Shown here piece after piece: positions 31,249 to 39,519 of a stretch of 64,000 nucleotides of DNA. Under the pieces are notes generated by a model. That model ran no database searches and had not been told where the DNA came from. It was given only the letters and a program-made list of their open reading frames with translations. The position numbers and the translations under genes are program-made. Where the stretch lies: the NCBI GenBank assembly GCA_000720845.1, contig JODU01000020.1:86121-150120 (forward strand), read 5' to 3'. The first letter of the stretch is position 1. Every line of letters starts with the position of its first letter. Origin of the DNA: Kitasatospora aureofaciens (lineage in GTDB: Bacteria > Actinomycetota > Actinomycetes > Streptomycetales > Streptomycetaceae).

Positions 31249-32715
31249 CTAGCGCCGCTGGCGCTTCCAGGGCCCGGTGATGGCGAGCATGATGCCCGGG
31301 GTCTGGATGTTGGCGTAGAGGGTCCGGCCGTCGGGGGAGAAGGTGACGCCGGTGAACTCGCTGTACTCGGGGTCGTCCTCGGTGCCCAGGTTCAGTTCGT
31401 TGCGGGCGATGGGGTAGGTGCGGCCGCTGTCGGTGGCGCCGAACAGGTGCTGGACGCCGTCGCCGTCCTCGGCGATGACCAGGCCGCCGTACGGGGAGAC
31501 GGTGATGTTGTCGGGGCCGTCGAAGGCGCCGTCGGCGGACGGGTCGGCGTTGACGCCGAGCAGGACCTTCAGCGTCAGGGTGCGGCGCTTCGGGTCGTAG
31601 AACCAGACCTGGCCGTCGTGCGGCCGGCCGGGGCTCTCGTCGCGGGCGAAGGAGGAGACGACGTAGGCGCCGCCGTCGGCCCACCACATGCCCTCCAGCT
31701 TGCGCGCGCGGGTGACCTCGCCGGTGGCGAACTGCTTGCGCACGGAGGTGGACTTCGCGTCGCGGTCGGGGACGTCGACCCAGTCGACGCCGTAGACGGT
31801 GCCGGTCTTGGTGGCGCGGGACAGGTCGTCGACGAACTTGCCGCCGGAGTCGAAGCACTTGAAGGCCTGGAGGACCCCGGCGTCGTCGGCGAGGGTGCGC
31901 AGCCGGCCCCGGCCGTGCCGGAAGTGCTCCGGCGGGGCCCAGCGGTACAGGAGGCCGTTGGGGCCCGAGGCGTCCTCGGTGAGGTAGGCGTGGCCGCGCT
32001 TGGGGTCGATGACGACGGCCTCGTGGGCGTAGCGGCCCAGCGCCTTGATCGGCTTGGGGTCGCGGTTGGCGCGGCGGTCCTCGGGGTCGACCTCGAAGAC
32101 GTAGCCGTGGTCCTTGGTCATGCCGTTCTTGCCGGCCTTGTCCTCGGTCTCCTCGCAGGTCAGCCAGGTGCCCCACGGGGTGCTGCCGCCCGCGCAGTTG
32201 GTGGCGGTGCCGGCGATGCCGACCCACTCGGCGACGTGGCCGCCGCGGCGGACCTCGACGACGGTGCAGCCGCCGGCGGCGGCCGGGTCGTAGACGAGGC
32301 CCTCGGTGAGCGGGACGGGGTGCGGCCAGTCGTCGCGGTGGCCACCGAGTTCGTGGTTGTTGACGAGGAGGGTGGTGCCGCGCGGGCCGTCGAAGGTGGC
32401 GGTGCCGTCGTGGTTGGACGGGGTGTACTCGCCGGACTCCAGCTTCGTCCGGCCGGAGTAGGTGATGATCTCGTACCGGAAGCCGGCGGGCAGGGCGAGG
32501 ATGCCGTCCGGGTCGGGGATCAGCGGCCCGTAACCGACTCCGCCGTGGCCGTGGTGACCGTCGTGCCCGTGACCGTGCTCCTCCCCCACGCTGTCGGTGT
32601 CCGTGGACGCGAGGGCGTTCGGGGCGGTGGCGAGGGCGCCGACGCTGCCCGCCAGTACGACCCCGGCGCCGGTGAGCGCGGATCGACTGGCGAAGTCCCT
32701 GCGGGTGAGCGACAT
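31249..32715 (-). CDS. Tat-exported PhoX/DUF839-family phosphatase
   Basis: A 488-residue secreted protein of the PhoX (DUF839) family. The Tat leader is SLTRRDFASRSALTGAGVVL. After a His/Gly-rich stretch (about residues 42-60) the propeller begins: PAGFRYEIITYSGRTKL, LLVNNHELGG (a metal-ligand Glu), TWLTCEETED (another conserved acidic pair), GRYAHEAVVIDP, LTEDASGPNGLLYRW, and DGPDNITVSPYGGLVIAED with the late Asp/Glu ligands. Family members are calcium/iron phosphomonoesterases working outside the cell. AGGAGACACC precedes the ATG. A PHO-box-like array of GTTCA repeats lies 75-115 bases upstream, consistent with induction by phosphate starvation through PhoP. Confidence 0.9.
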   Translation of the reverse strand: MSLTRRDFASRSALTGAGVVLAGSVGALATAPNALASTDTDSVGEEHGHGHDGHHGHGGVGYGPLIPDPDGILALPAGFRYEIITYSGRTKLESGEYTPSNHDGTATFDGPRGTTLLVNNHELGGHRDDWPHPVPLTEGLVYDPAAAGGCTVVEVRRGGHVAEWVGIAGTATNCAGGSTPWGTWLTCEETEDKAGKNGMTKDHGYVFEVDPEDRRANRDPKPIKALGRYAHEAVVIDPKRGHAYLTEDASGPNGLLYRWAPPEHFRHGRGRLRTLADDAGVLQAFKCFDSGGKFVDDLSRATKTGTVYGVDWVDVPDRDAKSTSVRKQFATGEVTRARKLEGMWWADGGAYVVSSFARDESPGRPHDGQVWFYDPKRRTLTLKVLLGVNADPSADGAFDGPDNITVSPYGGLVIAEDGDGVQHLFGATDSGRTYPIARNELNLGTEDDPEYSEFTGVTFSPDGRTLYANIQTPGIMLAITGPWKRQRR

Positions 32716-33057
32716 GGTGTCTCCTGTGACGGTGGGCGAGCCGTGGAGGGTGGCGGACCTCGGTCGGGCGTCACGGTTCCGCCTCCGCCTGAACAGGGAG
32801 CCCGCCACTACCTGAACGCAGGCTGAACGAGCGGAGACCTCTCCCACCCGACCGCTCCCCGCCGAAACCGGCCACCGGTCCCGGCCGCGAGCCGAGCACC
32901 CCCGCCCGGAGGCGGTCCGATCCCCGCATCCCGACCGGCGTTGCCCGCCGCGGGCCGGCGGTCGTCGGGCATCGCCCGCCCGGCGTTCCCCGTCCGCCGG
33001 GCGGGCGCCCCTTGCGGTCGCCCCGCGGACGGGGCGCTCGCCATGTCGCTCTTGCCG
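32716..33057. other. 342-base intergenic region with a PHO-box-like site
   Basis: Between the PhoX-family gene and the 475-residue protein gene (both minus). The left part contains the GTTCA repeat array described separately; the right part, about 32830-33057, is GC-rich with no coding pattern or hairpin that I can support. Confidence 0.6.
32784..32828 (-). promoter_or_regulatory. PHO-box-like direct repeats (PhoP site candidate)
   Basis: On the minus strand GTTCAG occurs at 32828, 32817 and 32794 (reading GTTCAGCCTGC, GTTCAGGTAGT, then GTTCAGGCGGA). The first two are exactly 11 bases apart, the period of Streptomyces PhoP direct-repeat units; the third is 23 bases further. The site is at a sensible distance upstream of the phosphatase start at 32715. 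Confidence 0.65.
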
Positions 33058-34485
33058 TCAGCCGCCCTGCTGGGAGCGTGCCTTGAACGCCGCCTTGCGG
33101 GCCTCCTTGGCGACCTTCTTGTCGGGGTGCAGCCGCCCCATCGCCTCCAGGACGTCCGGCGTGGCCGGGTGCTCGACCCGCCAGACCGTGTCGAAGAACC
33201 CGCTGTGCTGGCGGGCGAGGCCCTCCACCAGGGCGCGCAGTTCCTCGGAGTTGCCCTCGGCGGCAAGCTGGGCGGCCACGGTGTCGATGGTCAGCCAGAA
33301 GACCATCTCCTGGGGCGGGGCGGGCACGTCCCGCGCCCCGTGCTCGGTGAGCCACACCCGGGCCAGGCCGCCCAGTTCGGCGTCGTCGAGGACCTCCCGC
33401 AGCGCGGGCTCGGCCTCCGCGCCGAGGAGGGAGAGCGCCTGCTGGCAGCGCAACCGGCGCAGCGGCGCGCCGGTGTCGGAGCCGCGGGCCGCCGCGAGCA
33501 GTTCGCGGGCGGCGTCGAGCGGGCTCCGCCCGGCCAGCCACAGCTCGGTCTCGGCGTGGGCGGCGGCCGGCGGGAAGGACGCGGTGCCGTCGAGCAGCGC
33601 GTCGGCGCCCTTGTCGGCGAGGTCGCCGACGGCGGGGGCCTCGAAGCCGGAGTCCAGGAGCCGGGCGCGCAGTCCGTACAGCCCGAGCGGGGTGAGCCGC
33701 ACCATGCCGTAGCGGCTGAGGTCGGCCTCGTCGACGGGGGCGGCGGGCTCCTCGTCGGCGTCGGCCATGAGCGCCTCGTCGACGGGCTGGTACTCGACGA
33801 GGCCGACCGGTTCCAGCAGCCGGAACTGGTCGTCCAGGCGCATCATCGCGTCCGACACCTGCTCCAGGACCTCGTTGCTCGGCTCGCTCATGTCGCTGGG
33901 CACGATCACCGAGGCGGCCAGCGCGGGCAGCGGCACCGGGGCGTCGCCGGGTCCGTCCTCGCCGACGGTCAGCAGGTAGAGGTTGCCGAGCACGCCATCG
34001 AGGAACTCGGACTCGGCGTCGGGGTCCCAGTCGAGGGACGACAGGTCGGCCTCGCCGCCCTCGGCCATCGCGTCGACCAGGTCGTCGAGGTCGGGCACGC
34101 TCGCGTCGGCGAGCACGGCCTCCAGGGCGGTGAGCCACACCCCGAGCACGTCCTCGGGGGAGCCGCCGGTGAGCAGGGCGAGGTCCTCGCCCGCGGCCAC
34201 GGTGCCCGTCTCCTCGTCGGTGATCTCGACGAGCCCGGTGTCCACGGCGATCCGCCAGGCCTCGCTCGCGTAGGCGGCGGCGGCGTCCCCGCTCAGCCCG
34301 AGCTGCTCGGCCGCCGCCGGCAGCTGCTCCTCGACGAGGCCGCCCCCGGCGTCGACGCGGGTGTCGGGACCGGCCCAGCGGGCCAGTCGCGCGGCCCGGG
34401 CGAGCACCGGCGCGGACAGCGCGTCGCGGGCCAGCTCCGCGTCGGGGCGCAGCCGTGCGGGCGGCAGGGTGGAGCTGTCTGACAT
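33058..34485 (-). CDS. conserved acidic cytosolic protein, unknown function
   Basis: A 475-residue, strongly acidic, helix-rich protein without signal peptide or membrane segment. I do not recognise a catalytic family. It is rich in Leu/Ala/Glu/Asp repeats consistent with an alpha-helical solenoid, especially about residues 300-450 (RRLRCQQALSLLGAEAEPAL, REVLDDAELGGLARVWLTEH), and ends in a basic tail (DKKVAKEARKAAFKARSQQ). AGGAGAAACTTCCG precedes the ATG. It is followed on the same strand by a long gap and the PhoX-family gene, and is divergent from the nuclease gene. Codon use is ordinary for the chromosome, so it is probably a native conserved gene. Confidence 0.82.
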   Translation of the reverse strand: MSDSSTLPPARLRPDAELARDALSAPVLARAARLARWAGPDTRVDAGGGLVEEQLPAAAEQLGLSGDAAAAYASEAWRIAVDTGLVEITDEETGTVAAGEDLALLTGGSPEDVLGVWLTALEAVLADASVPDLDDLVDAMAEGGEADLSSLDWDPDAESEFLDGVLGNLYLLTVGEDGPGDAPVPLPALAASVIVPSDMSEPSNEVLEQVSDAMMRLDDQFRLLEPVGLVEYQPVDEALMADADEEPAAPVDEADLSRYGMVRLTPLGLYGLRARLLDSGFEAPAVGDLADKGADALLDGTASFPPAAAHAETELWLAGRSPLDAARELLAAARGSDTGAPLRRLRCQQALSLLGAEAEPALREVLDDAELGGLARVWLTEHGARDVPAPPQEMVFWLTIDTVAAQLAAEGNSEELRALVEGLARQHSGFFDTVWRVEHPATPDVLEAMGRLHPDKKVAKEARKAAFKARSQQGG

Positions 34486-34780
34486 CGGAAGTTTCTCCTC
34501 GCGCGCCTCTTGACCGCCGTACGGCCCGTGTACGGCTCAACTGCTCAGCCTAGACGGGTTTCACCCCATGCCGCCCGGTTCATCTCCCCGTCGGGTGGCG
34601 TACATGGCCGAAACCTTGACAACTGACCTGACCAGGCAGGAGATTGACGCGCGTAGAAAGCGGGGGGGGGCGGGTCGGAGGGACGTCTTCCTCCAGGGCT
34701 CAGACGTCCCGCGCACAGCCTGTCGCCCCTCGCGTCCCACCCTCGTCCCGGCGCCACGTCACGTCCCCGGAGGGATCCCG

Positions 34781-36622
34781 TTGGCCAGCAAGTCCTCCGC
34801 GCGCCTCGCCGCGCTCACCGTCGCCGCCGTCTGCTCGGCGGCGTCCACCGTCGTCCTCACCGTGCCCGCGCACGCCGGTTCCGCACCGGCCGGCTCCGTG
34901 CGGATCCACGACATCCAGGGCAGCACCCGGCTGTCCCCGTACGCCGGCCGGCAGGTCACGGACGTGGCCGGAATCGTCACCGGCGTCCGGGGCTACGGCT
35001 CCTCCAAGGGCTTCTGGATCCAGGACCCGCGGCCGGACGCGGACCCGGCCACCAGTGAGGGCGTGTTCGTCTTCACGAACAAGGCCCCCGAGGTCGCCGT
35101 CGGTGACGCGGTCACCGTCTCCGGCACGGTCTCGGAGTACGTCCCCGGCGGTACGTCCTCGGGGAACCAGTCGCTGACCGAGATCACCCGCCCGACGGTC
35201 ACCGTCGTCTCGACCGGCAACGCCCTCCCGGCCGCGACGACCGTATCCGCCCGCTCCGTGCCCCGCGCGTACGCCCCCGAGGGCGACGAGGCGGCGAACG
35301 GCTCGGTCAACGGCCTGCCCCTGAGGCCGGACGCGTACGCCCTGGACTACTACGAGTCCCTGGAGGGCATGAGCGTCCGGGTCGCCGACGCCCGCGTGGT
35401 CGGTGCCTCGGACCCGTACACCGAGCTGTGGGTCACGGTGAAGCCCTGGGAGAACCCGAACCGCCGCGGCGGCACGGTCTACGGCTCCTACGACGACCAG
35501 AACACCGGCCGGCTGCAGATCCAGTCGCTGGGCAAGCCGGCCGACTTCCCCGCCGCCGACGTGGGCGACACGCTCGCGGGCACCACCGCCGGTCCGCTGG
35601 ACTACAACCAGTACGGCGGCTACACGCTGGTCGCGGGCGAGATCGGCGCCCTGGAGCGCGGCGGCACGGAGCGCGAGTCGACGCGCCCGCAGAGCGCCCG
35701 CGAGCTGGCGGTGGCGACGTACAACGTGGAGAACCTCGACCCGTCGGACGACACCTTCGCCGCGCACGCCGACGCGATCGTGCACCACCTGAAGTCGCCC
35801 GACATCGTGTCGCTGGAGGAGATCCAGGACAACAACGGCGCCACGGACGACGGCACCGTGGCGGCCGACGCGACGGTCGGCAGGCTGATCGACGCGATCG
35901 TGGCGGCCGGCGGGCCGCGCTACGAGTGGCGGGGCATCGACCCGGTGGACAAGGCGGACGGCGGCGAGCCCGGCGGCAACATCCGCCAGGCTTTCCTGTT
36001 CAACCCGGAGCGGGTGTCCTTCACCGACCGCGCGGGCGGCGACGCCACCGCCGCGACCGGGGTGCGCAAGGTGCGCGGCAAGGCGGCGCTGACCCTCTCC
36101 CCCGGCCGGGTCGACCCGGCGGACCCGGCCTGGGAGGACAGCCGCAAGCCGCTGGCCGGCGAGTTCGTCTTCCGCGGCCGGACGGTCTTCGTCATCGCCA
36201 ACCACTTCAACTCCAAGGGCGGCGACCAGGGTCTGACGGCGCAGTACCAGCCGCCGTCGCGAAGCTCGGAGACCCAGCGCCACGCGCAGGCGAGGGTGGT
36301 GAACACCTTCGTCAAGGAGATCCTGGCCGCCGAGAAGAACGCGGACGTCATCGCCCTCGGGGACATCAACGACTTCGAGTTCTCGACGACCGCCCGCATC
36401 CTGGAGGACGACGGGGCCCTGTGGTCGGCGGTGAAGTCGCTGCCGAGGAGCGAGCGTTACTCGTACGTCTACCAGGGCAACAGCCAGGTCCTGGACCAGA
36501 TCCTGGTCAGCCCGTCGGTCCGGCGCGGCGGACACCTGTCCTACGACAGCGTGCACGTCAACGCCGAGTTCCACGACCAGATCAGCGACCACGACCCGCA
36601 GGTGCTGCGGTTCCGTCCGTAA
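34781..36622 (+). CDS. secreted endonuclease/exonuclease/phosphatase-family nuclease
   Basis: A 613-residue exported protein starting with TTG at 34781, which follows GGAGGG and gives a Sec signal (hydrophobic run about residues 8-28, cleavage near AHA). Residues about 40-280 contain an OB-fold-like region often seen in extracellular nucleases (ITGVRGYGSSKGFWIQDP-type text). The EEP catalytic domain follows: ELAVATYNVENLDP, DIVSLEEIQDNNG (metal-binding Glu), FVIANHFNSKGGD (His), VIALGDINDFEFS (DxN pair) and ISDHDPQVL (the terminal SDH). It should digest DNA or RNA outside the cell, perhaps for phosphate or nucleoside scavenging next to the PhoX-like gene. Frame extension back to 34568 is open but has no leader or ribosome site. 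Confidence 0.9.
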   Translation: MASKSSARLAALTVAAVCSAASTVVLTVPAHAGSAPAGSVRIHDIQGSTRLSPYAGRQVTDVAGIVTGVRGYGSSKGFWIQDPRPDADPATSEGVFVFTNKAPEVAVGDAVTVSGTVSEYVPGGTSSGNQSLTEITRPTVTVVSTGNALPAATTVSARSVPRAYAPEGDEAANGSVNGLPLRPDAYALDYYESLEGMSVRVADARVVGASDPYTELWVTVKPWENPNRRGGTVYGSYDDQNTGRLQIQSLGKPADFPAADVGDTLAGTTAGPLDYNQYGGYTLVAGEIGALERGGTERESTRPQSARELAVATYNVENLDPSDDTFAAHADAIVHHLKSPDIVSLEEIQDNNGATDDGTVAADATVGRLIDAIVAAGGPRYEWRGIDPVDKADGGEPGGNIRQAFLFNPERVSFTDRAGGDATAATGVRKVRGKAALTLSPGRVDPADPAWEDSRKPLAGEFVFRGRTVFVIANHFNSKGGDQGLTAQYQPPSRSSETQRHAQARVVNTFVKEILAAEKNADVIALGDINDFEFSTTARILEDDGALWSAVKSLPRSERYSYVYQGNSQVLDQILVSPSVRRGGHLSYDSVHVNAEFHDQISDHDPQVLRFRP

Positions 36623-36645
36623 CCGGCCCGAGGTGGGGGGCGGGC

Positions 36646-37353
36646 TCAGCGGGGCACGAGGCCCAGCGCGTGGTCGTAGCGGCTGACCGTGCTGCTCTTC
36701 AGGCCCGGCCAGTGCTGCACCCGCTCCCACTGGGCCGTCGCCGAGCCGACACCGTCCCCCGGTGCGGCGAGGGCGTCGATGTGGGCCCGCGCGCTCTCCC
36801 ACTCGGCGTAGTTGAGCACCCGGGTGCCGTCGGTGCTGAGGTGGAAGTGGGCGGAGATGCCGCCGGGGTGCGGCCGCGGCTCGCTCTCCAGGGCCTCGAA
36901 GACGGCGTCGACCCAGGCGCGCTGCCGGTCGGGGTCGGGCCCCTCGAACTCGACCTCGACGATCACGACACAGCCGGGGGCGACGGCCGCCGCCCCGCCC
37001 TCGCGGGTCGCGGCGCGGTAGTGCCGGTACCTGCCGAGTCCCAGCCGTTCGATGCCCGGCACGGCGGTGTCGATCTCGTCGACGCGCTCCTGCCGGTGGG
37101 TCTTCACGAAGGCCTCGTACGCCTGCTCGCCCGCCCACTGGGAGTGGTGCAGCAGGGTGCTGCCGTCGTGCCCGGTGTAGACGTGGTAGGCGCGCAGGTC
37201 CTCGGCGGGCCAGGGCCGGTCCTCCCAGGTACGGGCGATGGCGTCGACGGTCTGCCGCTGCCGCTCGGGGGTGCCGACCCGCCAGGTGCTGAAGAAGGGC
37301 GCCAGGGCGTCGGGGCGGGCGAGGCGGGGGTGGGCGTCGGTGCGGCGGGTCAT
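36646..37353 (-). CDS. two-domain antibiotic-biosynthesis-monooxygenase (ABM) protein under a SoxR-type promoter
   Basis: A 235-residue protein made of two ferredoxin-like ABM domains: the first from about residue 13 to 110 (FFSTWRVGTPERQRQTVDAI, then YHVYTGHDGSTLLHHSQW, EAFVKTHRQE), the second from about 135 to 225 (VVIVEVEFEGPDPDRQRAW, HFHLSTDGTRVLNYAEWESA). These small cofactor-free monooxygenases oxidise quinone-like molecules. GGAGGCCGGC precedes the ATG. The upstream promoter has the 19-bp spacer and dyad typical of SoxR, and from memory the monooxygenase SCO1909 is a SoxR target in S. coelicolor; this gene looks like its counterpart. It should respond to redox-active compounds. Confidence 0.87.
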   Translation of the reverse strand: MTRRTDAHPRLARPDALAPFFSTWRVGTPERQRQTVDAIARTWEDRPWPAEDLRAYHVYTGHDGSTLLHHSQWAGEQAYEAFVKTHRQERVDEIDTAVPGIERLGLGRYRHYRAATREGGAAAVAPGCVVIVEVEFEGPDPDRQRAWVDAVFEALESEPRPHPGGISAHFHLSTDGTRVLNYAEWESARAHIDALAAPGDGVGSATAQWERVQHWPGLKSSTVSRYDHALGLVPR

Positions 37354-37393
37354 GCCGGCCTCCAGTGATCGGTGGTCGTCGGGTGCACGCACC

Positions 37394-37424
37394 ACTCTCC
37401 GACCTCGACCAAGGTTGAGGTCAA
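37394..37424 (-). promoter_or_regulatory. SoxR-type promoter (19-bp spacer with dyad)
   Basis: Minus-strand TTGACC (37419-37424) and GAGAGT (37394-37399) flank a 19-base spacer. The dyad CCTCGACCAAGGTTGAGG (37403-37420) lies between and over the -35; its halves match the CCTCAA/TTGAGG SoxR box with one change. The over-long spacer is the hallmark of MerR-family control. No soxR gene is in the window. Confidence 0.78.
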
Positions 37425-37437
37425 CCCCCTTCCCGTA

Positions 37438-37457
37438 CCGGTGGAACCGGTGGAACG
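37438..37457 (+). repeat. tandem 9-bp repeat upstream of the SoxR-type promoter
   Basis: CCGGTGGAA is repeated head to tail (37438-37446, 37447-37455), followed by CG. The GGTGGAACG text also appears in the direct repeat at 7761-7789. Function not known; possibly a second regulator site for the ABM gene. Confidence 0.35.
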
Positions 37458-37515
37458 CAGGGGGCGAGGGGCCCCTTCCGAAGCCCCTCGCCACACCGCG
37501 TCCCCGTGCGTGCGC

Positions 37516-37980
37516 TCACAAGTGCCCGTGCCGACGGAGCCGTACGAGGCCCGCCGCGGCGACCACGCCCACCGCCGCCCCGGCGGCCAGCACGGCGCGC
37601 GGGTGCCCGAGCCCCGCCCGCACCGCGCCACGCGCCCGTCCCGGCGGCGTGTGCCGCTCCGCGCCGTCTCCGGCCCGGCCCGCCTTCTCGTGCGCGGTGT
37701 GACCGGCCCGGCCCGCCTTCTCCTGGACGGCGTGTCCGGCGTGCGCGGCGGAACTGCGCAGTTGCACGGTCATGGCGCCGGCCTTGTCCTTCAGGTCGGC
37801 GGCCCGGGCCTTGGCGCGGCCCTTCACGTCGGCCTTGCCCGCCAGCTCCTCCACGGTGTCGCCGAGCTGGCCGCGGGTCTGTTCGATCTGCCTGCGCAGC
37901 TCGTCGGGACCCTTGGCCCCGCCTACGGGCTGCGCGGTGGAGCCGCTCCTCGAACCGTCCCGGCTCGTCGCGTCGGTCAT
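37516..37980 (-). CDS. DUF3618-family membrane-associated protein
   Basis: A 154-residue protein with the DUF3618 opening: PDELRRQIEQTRGQLGDTVEEL at about residues 25-45, followed by a long charged helix (AGKADVKGRAKARAADLKDKAG) and one membrane segment near the C-terminus (AVLAAGAAVGVVAAAGLV, about residues 128-145). Function unknown; such proteins are commonly paired with the holin-like DUF1469 protein encoded upstream, and here the start overlaps that gene's stop (ATGA). They are widely thought to be envelope/stress-associated. Confidence 0.85.
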   Translation of the reverse strand: MTDATSRDGSRSGSTAQPVGGAKGPDELRRQIEQTRGQLGDTVEELAGKADVKGRAKARAADLKDKAGAMTVQLRSSAAHAGHAVQEKAGRAGHTAHEKAGRAGDGAERHTPPGRARGAVRAGLGHPRAVLAAGAAVGVVAAAGLVRLRRHGHL

Positions 37981-38396
37981 CGATGTGCCCTTTCCCTGAT
38001 CTGGTCGACGTCGGCCCTGACACTGTCGAGGGTCTCCTCGGGCTTGGGCGGCACGGCCCGGCGCAGCTGGGAGCGACCGGTCATGGCCAGGACACCGGCG
38101 ATCACGAAGAGCGCCGCCGTCACGATGAGCGCCGCGGCCCAGACGGGCAGTACCAGCGAGAGCGCGGCGGTGGCCGTGCCGGCCAGGGCGAACAGGCCCA
38201 CGTAGGCGATGGCGCCCGCGGCACCGAGCATTCCGCCGCCGCGCCCGGCCCGCTTGCCCTTCTCGGCCAGTTCCAACTTGGCGAGGGCCACTTCCTGGCG
38301 CACGAGCCGGGAGAGCTGTTCGGTGGCCTGCCCGACGAGTTCGCCCACGGAGTGCTGCTCGTCGTGCACCGGCCTGGTGTGCATGGTTCCGGTCAC
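37977..38396 (-). CDS. phage-holin-superfamily / DUF1469 membrane protein
   Basis: A 139-residue protein with the DUF1469 layout: an N-terminal helix (SVGELVGQATEQLSRLVRQE, then VALAKLELAEKGKRAG) and two adjacent membrane spans at about residues 55-110 (MLGAAGAIAYVGLFALAGTA and LVLPVWAAALIVTAALFVIAGVLAM). Despite the holin label it is a housekeeping envelope protein in actinobacteria, not a phage gene; nothing else here is phage-like. The GTG at 38396 has AGGAGG about 10 bases upstream; an ATG at 38384 lacks a site. It is the first gene of a two-gene operon with DUF3618. Confidence 0.85.
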   Translation of the reverse strand: MTGTMHTRPVHDEQHSVGELVGQATEQLSRLVRQEVALAKLELAEKGKRAGRGGGMLGAAGAIAYVGLFALAGTATAALSLVLPVWAAALIVTAALFVIAGVLAMTGRSQLRRAVPPKPEETLDSVRADVDQIRERAHR

Positions 38397-38577
38397 GGTG
38401 TTCCCGCCTCCTCTCGGTTCGGAGCACCCCGGGTACCCCGGGCCGTACGGCACTACCCCTGCCGGTGCCGGGACGGCAGGGACGCCCCGTACACCACCCT
38501 CTACCGAAGCATCACTTACAAGTACCTCGTAGAAGAATTAAGTGGAGCTAAACTGTCGAGCCGTCGACACTACTCCC

Positions 38578-39519
38578 ATGACGACAGACCACGACCGCCG
38601 CCACGACCGCCACCGCCCCGCCGCCCCCTTCGGCCGCGCGCTGTGCGCGATGGTCACGCCCTTCACCGAGTCCGGCGCACTCGACCTCGACGGCGCCCGG
38701 CGGCTCGCCGAGCGCCTGGTCTCCCGGGGCTGTGACGGCCTGGTGCTGTCGGGCACCACGGGCGAGTCGCCGACCACCACGGACGCCGAGAAGGCGGCGC
38801 TGGTGACGGCGGTCCGGGAGGCGGTCGGGGACCGGGCGGCCCTCGTCGCCGGGGTCGGCACCGCGGACACCCGGCACACCGTGGAACTGGCCCTGGCCGC
38901 CGAGAAGGCGGGCGCGGACGGGCTGCTGGTGGTGGCGCCGTACTACAGCAGGCCCCCGCAGGACGCCCTGGAGGCGCACTTCCGCGAGGTCGCCGACGCG
39001 AGCGGGCTGCCCGTGATGCTGTACGACATCCCGGGCCGCACCGGCATCCGCATCGAACCCGACACCCTGGTCCGCCTCGCCGGGCACCCGCGGATCGTCG
39101 CCGTCAAGGACTGCGCCTACGACCTCCTCGGCACCCAGAAGGTGCTGTCTCGCACCGGCCTGGCGTACTACGCGGGCTGCGACGAGCAGATCCTCGCCCT
39201 GTACGCGGTCGGCGCGGCGGGGTACGTCAGCACCGCCGCCAACGTCGTGCCGGACCTGTTCCGGGCCGTCCTCGACGCCTTCGACGCGGGCGACACCGGA
39301 CGGGCCGCCCTGCTCCAGCGGCGGGCCGTGCCGCTCGTCGAGTCGATGACAGCGGCCGGTCTGCCCGGCACCGTCACCGCCAAGGCCCTCCTCGGCGCAC
39401 TGGGCCTTCCGGCGGGCCCGGTCCGCGCGCCGCTGCGGCCCGCGGACCCGCGGACCACGGCCGGTCTGCTGGCGGCCTACGAGGAACTGGCCGCCCACGC
39501 CGGTCAGTCCCAGGCGTAG
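38578..39519 (+). CDS. dapA: 4-hydroxy-tetrahydrodipicolinate synthase
   Basis: A 313-residue DapA that condenses pyruvate with aspartate semialdehyde on the way to lysine and the diaminopimelate of the cell wall. Signature residues: SGTTGESPTTT near 60 (Thr pair), VVAPYYSRPP near 118, VMLYDIPGRTG near 143 (catalytic Tyr; Arg for substrate carboxylate), and IVAVKDCAYD near 173 (Schiff-base Lys). It is a better match to true DapA than the two superfamily paralogues at 15006 and 20365, and dapD lies 1.4 kb further on. The ATG at 38578 has no clear ribosome site; a GTG at 38542 in frame would add 12 residues. It overlaps the next gene's end by 16 bases, tail to tail. Confidence 0.88.
   Translation: MTTDHDRRHDRHRPAAPFGRALCAMVTPFTESGALDLDGARRLAERLVSRGCDGLVLSGTTGESPTTTDAEKAALVTAVREAVGDRAALVAGVGTADTRHTVELALAAEKAGADGLLVVAPYYSRPPQDALEAHFREVADASGLPVMLYDIPGRTGIRIEPDTLVRLAGHPRIVAVKDCAYDLLGTQKVLSRTGLAYYAGCDEQILALYAVGAAGYVSTAANVVPDLFRAVLDAFDAGDTGRAALLQRRAVPLVESMTAAGLPGTVTAKALLGALGLPAGPVRAPLRPADPRTTAGLLAAYEELAAHAGQSQA

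Noticed and set aside
34557..34588. PHO box for the secreted nuclease (GTTTCACCCC and GTTCATCTCCC)
   Set aside because: The units are 20 bases apart, not 11 or 22, and there is only one exact GTTCA.
34568..34780. Upstream extension of the secreted nuclease to an ATG at 34568
   Set aside because: It would bury the signal peptide behind 71 residues of non-native-looking sequence and has no ribosome site; the TTG at 34781 has both a leader and a good site.
37977..38396. Phage remnant suggested by the holin-superfamily match
   Set aside because: DUF1469 proteins are common chromosomal envelope proteins, paired with DUF3618 here; no other phage gene or attachment site was seen.
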